Of a stretch of DNA of 64,000 nucleotides, positions 1-10,722 are shown piece by piece; the stretch's first letter is position 1; each line of letters opens with the position of its first letter. Origin of the DNA: Neckera pumila (lineage: Eukaryota; Streptophyta; Bryopsida; Hypnales; Neckeraceae); assembly GCA_963969595.1 (NCBI GenBank), contig OZ018409.1, positions 40,561,282 through 40,625,281 on the forward strand, in the 5' to 3' direction. Under the pieces are notes generated by a model, which searched no databases, was not told the origin of the DNA, and saw nothing but the letters and a program-made list of their open reading frames with translations. The translations under genes and the position numbers were made by a program.

Positions 1-376
1 AATTACATAATAATTTTTTACCTCACTAAAATAATTTTACTTTACAGTAAAATTAAAATTTCATTGAAAAATACATCAATAATGCATTGGAATATATGAT
101 TATGAATACATGATTATACAAAGTAACCGTTATATTTATAAATGTATAGAATAGGTTGTATAGCTAATCTAGTCTACATGCAAGAATCATCCCCATAACC
201 TCCTTATTGAGAAAAATGGCCTACCATAACAATGATGAGCTTTAATCTTTTTATCTTTTGTATATACAAGCAAACATCAAATTTTTATTGTTAAAAACTT
301 TGTTGATTATTTTTACCAAAAAAGTTGTATAATAAATACTGTATACCAATTAAACTTTACTAAAGAAATGCAATTA

Positions 377-930
377 ATATTGCCGTTTTTGATCCAAATA
401 TTTCTAACAAGTTATTCTATTTAGATAGTTCTAATGGTACTGGCAAAACAGTTTTGTATAATACAATATAGAGTTATCTTTGCAATTATGATATCAAGTG
501 TAAGGCAAGGAGTGGATATACTATAAGAAATGGTTGCTTGTGGGATTTATTATATTGACTAATTGATGAATTTTTTTTTAATTCATTTGATTTCTTTGAG
601 CGTGTCAAATATGAACTAAATCATATGAATTAAACCTTAAATGTGGACACTATTTTATGTTATTAAGGAATTCTGAATCTAGCAAAAAGTTTATACAATG
701 GTAGTCAGTTGCGTTTATTACACGTATCTTCATTTGTATAATTTTGCAAAATTTTGAGAAGACGACATTGTAGCTAATAAATGTTGATTATTAGAATCAT
801 CTTTAATTACAATGATTGTCAGTTGCCATTTATACTTTACCAAAAGATAATTTTCAATGATCGGCACTTTACCATGATAATTAACAAATCTCAAGGACAA
901 TCTTATGATTGTGGTATAGGAATGTGAAAT
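377..930 (+). pseudogene. Decayed Helitron (PIF1-type) helicase fragment
   Basis: Three-frame reading of the plus strand shows pieces of a PIF1/Helitron helicase broken by stops and frameshifts. Around 377-468 one frame reads a Walker A region, SSNGTGKTVLYNTI, the counterpart of the usual GGTGKTFLYNTL. Around 656-690 VMLLRNSES resembles the VMLLRN motif, followed in another frame by NGSQLR, like the family's NGTRL. Around 862-922 TMIINKSQGQSYDCG matches the C-terminal T.NKSQGQ motif. Motif order and spacing follow the family, with internal deletion. No Rep/HUH domain or Helitron ends were found. In Helitrons this helicase acts in rolling-circle transposition; this copy cannot be functional. 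Confidence 0.7.
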
Positions 931-961
931 AGCCTTGATAAGGAAGAAGTTCCATCTACAA

Positions 962-1826
962 TCCATAGTGCTGGAATAATATTTATTTTTAAAAGGTTGC
1001 AAAAAAATGCCAATACATTATACTTTGTTATTTAATATTCCAATTAAAGGCCATTTCTCATTTCTATATTTTAATTGGAATTTATTTTTAAACATTTGGT
1101 TAGTTAGTTGTGTAGAATATATAAATAAAATAAAATTGAGTTGCTTAATTTTTTAACAGTGCTTTGTGTGCATGATAAGATGAAAAAAAAAAATGAATAT
1201 TGGCAGATCAAAGAAAAAGAATCCTAAAATAAATATCAGCAGTCACTTTTTTGCAGTCAGCAGTTTGTAGTCATCCATTTGCAGTCATTTTTTTGTAATC
1301 ATTCATTTTGTTTTTCATCAATTTTTTCCATTTTCCAACCATCCTTCCATTTTACATCTAAAAACCCTAAAATTATCTATATAAGAGTTAGCAAGGGGTC
1401 TATTTTTTCATTCTTCAACGTTGAATTCGTTGCTCTGAGGTACACTGTGTTATTTTGTTTTTCTATTTGCTCCATGTGATTTTTAGTGAATTTTATTAGT
1501 TGTTTTAGAAGGCCTATCTAGTCTGATTCAAAAGTTTCAAAAGTTTATTTTGATTTATATTGAACAAAATATTCATTTCTATTATTATCTTCTTGTAATT
1601 ATCAGTTAATCATGAATTATGGAATTTTGAGTTCCTGACTTCTAAATATTGCTGAATGTTTCAAAGAGTATTTTTGAGTTTGGATTTCATCCGATTTTAG
1701 CGTTTAGAGAGTACATTCTGGATCAATTTTAGAGGGAATTGCGTCTATAGATATGATAGAGTCATAGAGCTTAGCAGTTTAGACAACGAGGCACCGGCCT
1801 CTCCAGTCAGGCCACTTGTCACCGCC
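962..1826. other. AT-rich intergenic DNA, nothing recognised
   Basis: AT-rich sequence with low-complexity T-runs. A cluster of short CAGTCA-containing words lies near 1240-1300 (gcagtcagcag, gcagtcattt). The short open frames here are low-complexity and were not accepted as genes. Confidence 0.5.
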
Positions 1827-3020
1827 GTGTCACTATTGGGTTTTCTACACGTGCCACTTGTCAGTACCAAGGCACCATCAGAGGTTTGGGACGAGATTAG
1901 AGAGATTACAAAGATTTGGATTGGCCGATCTGTTGCTTCAGTCCACCCACCGGCTGCTCGTAGGGTCCGAAGGTTCATTAGCAGAGATAGCAGTTCGGAC
2001 AAGGACGAAAACATGCTAGTACATACAATTCAATCACCTGTACATCCAGCTCAATTAAATGTCCCTATTGTGTTGCCGTTAGTTGTTCCAGTCAGTCCGC
2101 CAGTTGCTTTAGTTTGCCCATTGGCTGGTTAGAGGACTAGGATGTTGATTATTGAAAGTGATGCTTTCGATATTGATGTGCCACATACACGATTTAGACG
2201 TGATCTAGTCTCGACACCAGCTCCTTTGGTTCGTCCAGCATTCGCTGTGCATCGTCTATATCCACGTATAGTGGTATCTGATCACAAATCTACCGGATCC
2301 GTTTGTTTCCCTCCTTTTTATGAACCGTCCATAGAAGATCCGGAGGTGAACAACCTGTACACTTTAGATTTAAACGCGACTTATTTTACAATGCTCACGT
2401 TGGATTTACTAGCATTGTTTGGCATTATGGCTCGCCTCACAAACTACAAGGTTCTGGTTAAAGATCTTCCAGAGTTTGTGGTTTGGCTCTTTGTGATTTT
2501 TGATTCAATAGCAGTGAGGGTTTACGTTGGAAGCACTGACAAGAACATCAAGGCTTTTAAAGCCTCTCTAGTGGATACCCTGCGTATTCACTTTGCCCTC
2601 ACATTGACCTGTGTTACTAATAGTCTGACGTTGTCTAGGAGCCATGTTCATGTCTCAACCATGTCTGAGGTTTTCTACTCATTGGACGTTAGATTGTGCC
2701 AAATTTCTTTCTTTGGTATGAAGTGGTCTATTCCGAGCGCCAAATCCGTCATAGATCACTTCATACGACAATATCGTGAGCAGGTGGGCTCAAAGGTTTC
2801 GATCGATCGGAACCTCTTCGATTATGGAGTTCGAGTTCCTACGGATGGAGTGTTGCTCTTCGATTCAGCAATTAGCATCATTGCGCGCGTCGATTCAGAG
2901 AGGGCTCCATGCACGAGATGTGCAACGAGGCACTGCAGACCTTTCTTTGACCCTTGTTTATTGAAGGTCAAGGTCTATCAAGAGCTCTGTCACAACATCT
3001 CGTCTACGATACTGTTATAA
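1827..3020 (+). pseudogene. Unidentified coding-like relic with an in-frame TAG stop
   Basis: A frame of about 397 codons runs from 1827 to the stop at 3018-3020 and is broken only once, by TAG at 2130-2132. The frame is identical on both sides (2142 minus 1827 is divisible by three), so the two apparent ORFs are one broken reading frame. Composition is less AT-rich than the surroundings and amino-acid usage looks protein-like, with an Arg/Ser stretch, a Val/Pro-rich stretch, then a mixed region ending in a Cys-containing segment (CTRCATRHC). I do not recognise the family. It could be a captured host gene fragment or a transposon ORF. The last 212 bp are duplicated downstream (3330-3542), where coding-like sequence continues. 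Confidence 0.45.
2801..3012 (+). repeat. Direct repeat, copy 1 (212 bp)
   Basis: Starts gatcgatcggaacctcttcg and ends cgtctacgatac. It is nearly identical to 3330-3542, with only a few substitutions and one base difference in length. It forms the C-terminal end of the broken ORF above. Confidence 0.9.
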
Positions 3021-3329
3021 ACTGGTTAGTTCCTGACAACTAGTTACCATTACGGTTGGGACGGTTAGTCTTCTTCTTCCTTATAAGTTGGAGGAGAGGG
3101 ATTGTCTCTCACGCGACATTTTAATTGAATACAAACTTGTTGACATGATTCATAGTGTATGGTCTTAATGTACCATTATAACGATATAATATTGGTTTAA
3201 TATTATAAAATCATCATTGATTCTCTCAATTATAGATTAAGTTGTCGTTCAGAATTGTAGGAAATTAGCATGATTGGAGCATTGAATCTCAGGTTCCATG
3301 AATCCTGACATAGATCCTGACATGAATCC

Positions 3330-3542
3330 GATCGATCGGAACCTCTTCGATTATGGAGTTCGAGTTCCTACGGATGGAGTGTTGCTCTTCAGATTCAGCA
3401 ATTAGCATCATTGCGCACGTTGATTCAAAGAGGGCTCCGTGTACGAGATGTGCAACGAGGCACTGCAGACCTTTCCTTGACCCTTGTTTATTGAAGGTCA
3501 AGATCTATCAAGAGCTCTGTCACAACATTTTGTCTACGATAC
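3330..3542 (+). repeat. Direct repeat, copy 2 (213 bp)
   Basis: Second copy of 2801-3012. It carries a one-base insertion (cttcAgattcag) that shifts the frame. The 317 bp spacer (3013-3329) has no match in the window. It begins TGTTATAAACTGG and contains a TATA-like cttataag, so it could be a decayed LTR-like insertion, but no matching partner or primer-binding site was seen. Confidence 0.9.
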
Positions 3543-3888
3543 CTAAACAGATGCTCGATGACATGTCTGCTACGATGTTTACTATCCACACTCGACTTCG
3601 ACAACTGCAAGGTTTATTATAGCGCTAGATAGACATGACGTATGACATGCATCTCAGTTGTTTGTCCAACATTTAAATCAAGTTGACAGTGCAGACAGAG
3701 ATGGTGATCGACGGACGACAATTCAGCAATGAGCACAATTGTTCCGCATCACAGGTTTTGAAAGAGTGTTAGGTGGAACGTTTGACACCACAGAGGTTGT
3801 CATGGAGCCCCTTCTTGAGTACTGCCAGAGCTTTGTATGGGGACTTGCAACTATGGTCCGTAGGCGGAACAAGCTGAAACCTTTGAAG
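3543..3888 (+). pseudogene. Continuation of the unidentified coding relic
   Basis: After repeat copy 2 the plus strand keeps reading as protein (KQMLDDMSATMFTIHTRL) to a stop near 3620. In a neighbouring frame coding-like sequence continues (VMEPLLEYCQSFVWGL) to about 3888, where aag|gtaattt resembles an intron donor. This looks like the real C-terminal part of the ancestral protein whose N-terminal part lies at 1827-3012. Multiple frame changes and stops make it non-functional. Confidence 0.35.
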
Positions 3889-6800
3889 GTAATTTGATTT
3901 GAAAATTTATGAAGGGATCTGAAAGAAGTTCTTCCGGATTAGATTTCTATAATTATTGTAAAATGGAGGTCCTAATCAATCCACAAAAGCTTTATTTATG
4001 TTATAATTCAATACACAAAAAAAATCATATATAAAAAATTATTACCTGTATTTGTTATACATGGAATTATATATATGGCTGGAGGAAAAAAAATCTACTC
4101 TGAAGAACATGGATTGTCTTAACGGCTAAAGCAAAAGCCCTTATTCAACATATTAAGAAGTATGAGAAAATGAAGAAGGCTTTAATGCAGATGGTAAAAA
4201 AAATTTAGAAATCATGTTTTTAAGGTTTTTAGGCATAGATTATGGATGTTTGGTCTCAAATCAACTAATGGTGGACTGAATGTCTACTAACTTAGCTATA
4301 TAAGGGTGTATTGTCTAATGATATTGTGTAGGAATTTACCTTCTAGTTTTTTCCTTGATTAATTTAAAGAATGAATGATTTAACAAGGGTGAATTGGCAT
4401 TTATGATGAAAGTCTAGAGAAGGAAAGGACTTATGTTGATTGGTCAAAAACTATTCAAGGTAGTAAGATGAATGTATATGGAATGCAATGGAATATAGGT
4501 GACACTAGAAGGTATGTATTTTAACTTATTCTTTAGCATATTTTGTGTATTCATTTTCTTATATTTTTAATTATTTTTTTGAAATTAATTTATAGAATTA
4601 TTCTAATATTTTTTATTTTGTATATTATATTTTTAAATACAAATACAACCACAAATATACAATATTTACAGAGTTGCTTTGGAGCTAGCTGAATTCAAAT
4701 TTGATAGGTTGGAGTATATTATCCATGTATTTTTCAACACCTTTGGAAGATTTTAAAAGTTGAAGGCTTCATTAATGGTGTAGTTTAAATTGGAAATTGT
4801 AGTCTCATTTTATCACATTTGCCATGATAAGAGATTACGACTGCCATCCTCATCTTGATCAAGATGATTATGACCTAAAATTTATTCTATGGCTACAAAA
4901 AGATTTATTTTTTCATTTATTTCAAGTTTTGTTAGTTTATATGTATTTTGACTTTTGTGAATTGATTTATTGAAGATGTATTAATTTACATTGCAAATTG
5001 TGTGGAAGATGATGAAGAAATGTCATTGTTTGTGTTTTTAAAATTTGATACTAGTTTCATTCCAAGAAATAAAGATGTGATTTATTTATGAGCAAATAGT
5101 TTTTATCATTGTAATAGGGCTTTGAAGAAAAAAACCCTACTTAGTTTAGTCTTTTCCAAAAAGGCTTATCTATTTTGACGTTTAAAGAGGTTACTAGATC
5201 TTTCTTTTAAATGGAATTCTAAAAGTCACCATATTGAAGACTCCTGCCAAGACTATCATTGAGAAGAGGGTAGATTATGAAGTAAAGAGAACTACTTAAA
5301 GAAGAGAATTAGCTAAATGAAAATTTTTTTTGAATGACTTTTAGGATTTAGGGTAATATAGTATGCTATGGGGCAACTCGGTTATATCTACATTAGATTT
5401 AGTTATATTTTTTTTGGAGATTTTTTTAACTTTTTGATTGAGTTTTATTTGAACAAATTTCTATTGCATATCATCAATTATCATGGCAAGATAAACAATA
5501 CAGTGAGAAAATTGAGAGAAACACTATTTGAAGCTGGATAGTGTTTCTTGAACATTATTAAATATTTGTTACAAGTATATTGATTATACTTAAGCATGGA
5601 TTAAATTTCTCAATTGGATCTCTCAAGGTTTCATTAAGTTGGCTATTGTATATAGTTCATATTCAACAGCTATGAAGCATAACAATTGACGACTTGGTAG
5701 AATTAGTTATTAGATTTAGTGTTATTTGCTTAATAAGCTATTATTTTATGTAATATCTGTGTTTAGCCAGAAAATTCAACCTCAAGTAGCTAAATTTTAG
5801 AGTTTGATTGAGGAATGATACACTACCTTAGTACCTTTAGTTCAAAAATGCAATTCTTTTGCTCATATTGATTTGCACATGTTTAGTGAGTGAATAATAA
5901 ATATATACATAAGAATTACTATAAAAGAAGACAAAAGACAGGATTCTATGTATCTATTGTTGCTCGCACAATATGATTTTTAATTATTTGTTGTTGGTTG
6001 TGATTATAGATAGCTATGATTGACGATTAATCTTATCATATTTAAGCGTAATCATGCTGTAGTATTAGGAATTGTAAAGGGCATATAAAAAACACACTAT
6101 TGCCAAATTTTTGTAATTTACAATCTTTGAAAAAGAACAAAGAACAATCAAATGTTGTTTATTATATGTGAATGACAAATAACTAAGGCCCAAATGAGGG
6201 ATAATCTAATTTGACAAAATCAAAACAATAAGAGCATATCCCAAAAAGATGTGCCTTTTGGTCTTTGTCTGAAGTATTATGTTTTAGTAACCACATGTGT
6301 CAAACTCCAAATGAGAAGATATTTTAAATGCATTAAAAAACTTTCAAAAAAATTCATTTAATTCACAATTCATTTTTCAATTCATACAAACAAGGAAAAA
6401 TCTATTCATGCCATGCTCTAAAAGATTTTTTGAAATCCATTTCTTGCACGTTTCACAAATCATAGTAAAAAAATATGATGAGTGAGTGGTATTACAGTTT
6501 ATGAACTTGATTTAAGTTCTCTTTTTACTTAATGTGAGCTCCCAATTTGTCTTTTGGAACTCATAGTTTTTGAAACTTTGCAGTTTAAGACTTTAAATTA
6601 TAAAAAGATGCAAAAAGCCCCCAAAAGAGTGTAAGATCAAATTAGGATTATTACATACCATTGTAGCATTTGGTCAATAATAGGATTTCATCCCTAGAAT
6701 ATTCCTAAATCTCGCTAATAAATAGGTTGAAACTCCGAAAAGAGTGGAAGTTTAAAAGTTTGAGGATTTTTGTTCAAAATAGCTTAAATTATCGTGCATG

Positions 6801-9300
6801 TGATTCTACCTCGGATTCTAACTAGCTAAATTGGTTCAAAGGAAGTCTAGATAGGTCTATGGAAAGATTCCCCCAAAGAGGTTTTAGTTCTCCATCCCAT
6901 TGACGAAATAGTGAAAAACCCAAATGTTAGCTTATAAAAGTTATTTTCTCAAGATGGGCCAGTAGAGGAATCTGCAGCCGCCGGATTGTGATGTTGGGGC
7001 AAAAACATGCCAGGAAGTCAAAGGCAAAATTCATTCGCCAAAATTCCCTTATATGTGAAAAATTCCCTAACTGCAAGTTACTTCAAGGAGGTGGATTTTT
7101 CCCTCCTAACCAAAATGTGCAAAGCGAAAAACACAAACTTTTACCTCTCTTGGGAAACTCCATAAGAGGTTTCCCGAAAAGTTTTGGAACTTTCTGACTT
7201 TGAAAAATATCTTTTCCAGATAGTCAACTGCTTAAACCAATGACGGTATATTCATGAAAATTCCCTAGATTGCGGTAAAATCTTATTAAAAATCAGGATA
7301 ATTTCTTTTATGTTAATAATGTGCTCTAACAAGTTTTACAAGGTTCTGATAGCAGGAGGTGGCCTAATCAGTGACATTCTTCCAAATTAACAATGGGGTG
7401 GAATTTGCGTGGAATTGTCCGGCATCCTGGGAGCGCACAATATTGGAATTAAGTCAACAAGGAGTCTTTTTAACTCCCTAAAACTTTATTGATAGTCTTA
7501 GCTAGTCACCTCAGTCAGAAAAGATAACCTCCAAAAGGTAAATTTTTATCCTTTTATTGGTCCTAGTTAGCGCTAGCCTAGGATGGTTTTTTAATGTCAA
7601 AATAGGAGATAAACAATGCAATAACAATGCGAAGTAATGTATTATAATGATCCAATAAATTGCAATTAACATGCAAACCCATGAAACAACAATAACCACA
7701 TAATAACCATTGATAAATTGTAGGGTCTAAACTTTGTAATGTATATATAATTAATGGATATAAAATTGATGATCAAAGTACAAGAAGCTACTTACATCAA
7801 AGCATTATCATTAGCATAACATAGAATTTATTGATGTGGACTGCACTAATGCTGTGAGTGGTTTACATTTATAGTCTAGTCAAATAATATACAATTGTGC
7901 AAATCCAACCTGACTGGTTGGTGACTATTGAAAACTATTGATATTTTGTTTTTTGCTATTGTTGTCTAGTCGTATTTGAATTGCCACTTGTTTCTACATT
8001 TAAATACTAGTAGTACAAGAATTTTTTTGCTCCAACTAAAAAAAATTCAAAATTTTGGCATCTATTCTTAAAATTATTTTCACCACACATGGACTAAATT
8101 GTAGTACCTTCTTTTTTATTTATTGTTATTTTTGAAACATATCTTTCTATGATGCTATATTAATATCATCCAAAAAATACAAGTTGCGGGCAATTTGAAA
8201 ATATAGATGGTTTCAACTTTCAACATCTTTACTTGCAATTCAGATTGTGACAATTCAATTTTAATATTATATAGATTGATTTAGACATGAAAAATTGGCT
8301 TAGAGAAGAGCCTCATAGAATAGTGAAATGCTAATCAAGCGTGTATGAGAAGTAATTAGAAGTCAATTTCTAAATAATTTCATTGTATTATTTGTAAAAG
8401 TATATGTTAATGTGCACACAAGTTAGTCATAGAAAAATTATAGAGTAGTTGTAGAATAAAAAGTGATGATTGACATAATAATAAAATAAAATATAAATAT
8501 AAATATAAAATCAATTTAAGGATAAATCCCTTCTAATAAATTGTCACATGACAGAGTTGCAAGCCCCCAAGCATGTTTATATTGTTAGTAGTTGCAAAGT
8601 AGTTGGCGACTATTGGCATAAAAAAAAAACTTGCTATGTTGGATGGGAAATTCAACCTCTAAGTAGTGACTAGACTTGTTGGTTCATTTGGCATAGATAC
8701 ACCACATCAACACCCACATATACTCCTCATATTGATGAACTTCTAAGTGAGTGAAGCTATGAAAAAAAGTTGTTGCAACATTAGAGAACTGGAAACATGT
8801 CGAAAGCAAATACCTTTATATCAAATCAATGTAACATTTTACTAAATCTTTATTTTTTTCAAAATAAAAATTGCCAAGTCAAATTCAAGACAAGGTTGTG
8901 GCAAAAATTTGCCACGATAATGTGGTTGCTTCTAAGGAAGAAATAGATTTTATTTTATTTTGTTTTATTTTATTTTATATATATTATATTATAGTGAACC
9001 CATGAAAGTTTTGAACCAACACAAATTGAAAAATAGATATTTTGAAACTAGTTTTTCTTAGGATTTTCATTCTCATGATTTTTTTTGAAAAAATGACGCC
9101 TCCAAAATTGTCATTACAGAAAATCTGGCCCCTGTGGAGGGCCGATAGGGTTTTGATGAATGTGCAATTATAGCAAAAAAAAATACATATATATATTTAT
9201 TTTATTTTATTTTTTCAAAAAATAAAAATAAACAAAAATAAACCGGAAATCCAACAAGGACATGTAGTCTGACTGCTCACCTTACAGATTCCCTGACGAC
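3889..9300. other. AT-rich gene-poor region with diffuse repeats
   Basis: About 5.4 kb of very AT-rich sequence without an acceptable gene. Two stretches resemble each other, about 5770-5895 and 8645-8760: both hold aaattcaacct, gatacac and catattgat followed by agtgagtga, so they are diverged copies of a dispersed repeat. (TTTTA)n simple sequence occurs near 8945-8995 and 9195-9215. A less AT-rich patch at 6960-7450 has no recognisable coding potential. Confidence 0.5.
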
Positions 9301-9399
9301 TTTTTGAGCTGATATTTTCTCTTATTGCAAATTTTCATGCATTCTAGCATCCCTCCCTAGAATAATTTACGCCGACCCTGCCGTGTTGTGAAATCCGAA

Positions 9400-10722
9400 C
9401 ATTAGGGGAGGCAGGATGATACCCGGTGCATGATACCACTGTGGGTCTCCCGGATATCACCAGAGAGCCGATTAGGGTTTACGGAGCGCAAATCCGGAAC
9501 TCTTCGTCAAGGTTTTTGCTGCAAATTTCTGTTTCGTCTGCCGCGCTTGCGATTAATCGCTGTGGATACAACAGGTGCAGCTCTTCATTGCATCTGGTGA
9601 GCTTCTAATTCCCATCTATGGATCGATGATCCTCAATGGTGCTTTCAGAATTCATAAGAATGGGGTCTCGTTTGGATTTACCGTGTGTGCGATCGTAGAA
9701 ATCTTGGAAACGGAAATCATTTGGAAATTCACTCATTTCTTCATTGTCAATGTGTATGGATTTCTATTAGTAGTCTGTGAGTGCCATTTTCCACCCTTTT
9801 CATACGCAGGCGAAGGCCCTTCAGGGTTTTAGGGTTTTAGGGTTTAGGGTTGAGCTCTGCATTCTCCAGAGCGGTGGATGCGATCTCATTTCAAAAGTGC
9901 AGGATTTTGGAGGAAGCAGTTCGATTTGAAGCTCCATTGGTACTTGCAGATGTTTTAGAATGAAGTTGACTTCAGAGTTGGTATCCTAGGTTTCTAAAGA
10001 CGTGGTTACTCAGAGACTTTACAGACACTGTGGGTTTCTAAGACGTATATTTCTCATTTCAAAGCGTGCTGAGGACGGTCGGTTGAAATGGATTGCTCAG
10101 AACGGCGGCCATTTCTCATGTAGATGTTCAAGACGAGTAAATCGTACATCTGTTATCGGGGGTAGATGCATACGCTGTTACAACGCAGTCTGTGTAGCTC
10201 TAGTTTGGCTTTTGATATTTCGTTATGAGCCAGCCTCTACAGATTAGGAAATACAATTAAGTTTTCTTGGCAATGAGAAGTGTGGAATTGTTAGGAGACG
10301 GGTTGTCTTCGTTTAGCAGGGGGAAAGTTGGCAAAGCTGAAGGTAGCGGGCATTGAGAGAGGCTTCTGGTTGGTGGTGTTCTTGAACGATTGTGATTCAT
10401 ATTTCGTATTTACATTCGAAATACAGTGTACCTCGTGATGATCGCAAATGTGCCGCTTCGATGGGATCCTGGTCAACACCTAATGGTCTTTCTAATTTTT
10501 TATAAATTTTTCTATTTCGTCTTTTTTGACGTTTTTATACATGGAATTGCCTTTTCCCTCGTCTCTTTGTTGTTCAGGACACAGTTTTACCTTGTTTGGA
10601 CGGGGGTGAAGTTATTTGCCGATTATAATGCAGGCTATGTCGTTCATTAGGGTAAGGTGGTACTTCCAATTCCACTAATGTTGTGAGTAATTTGGAATTG
10701 CAGAATAAGTTGAAGAAGTCCA
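9400..10722 (+). promoter_or_regulatory. 5' leader and promoter region of the PPR gene
   Basis: Composition changes at about 9300 from AT-rich filler to transcribed-looking sequence. Likely leader exons are joined by introns: a donor-like ctg|gtgagc lies near 9597, and an acceptor ttggaattgcag ends at 10702, just before the ATG at 10723. A run of plant telomere-like repeats (TTTAGGG variants) sits at 9823-9851. Such telo-box motifs are common near 5' ends of plant genes for organelle and translation functions. The exact transcription start cannot be read from sequence. Confidence 0.4.
9823..9851 (+). repeat. Interstitial telomere-like / telo-box run
   Basis: Four consecutive variants of the plant telomere repeat (agggttttagggttttagg then gtttagggtt) lie in the leader region of the PPR gene. 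Short runs of this kind act as telo-box promoter elements in plants; it is not a telomere, since normal gene DNA lies on both sides. Confidence 0.6.

Noticed and set aside
9823..9851. Chromosome-end telomere
   Set aside because: Only about four degenerate units with ordinary gene DNA on both sides; read instead as a telo-box run.
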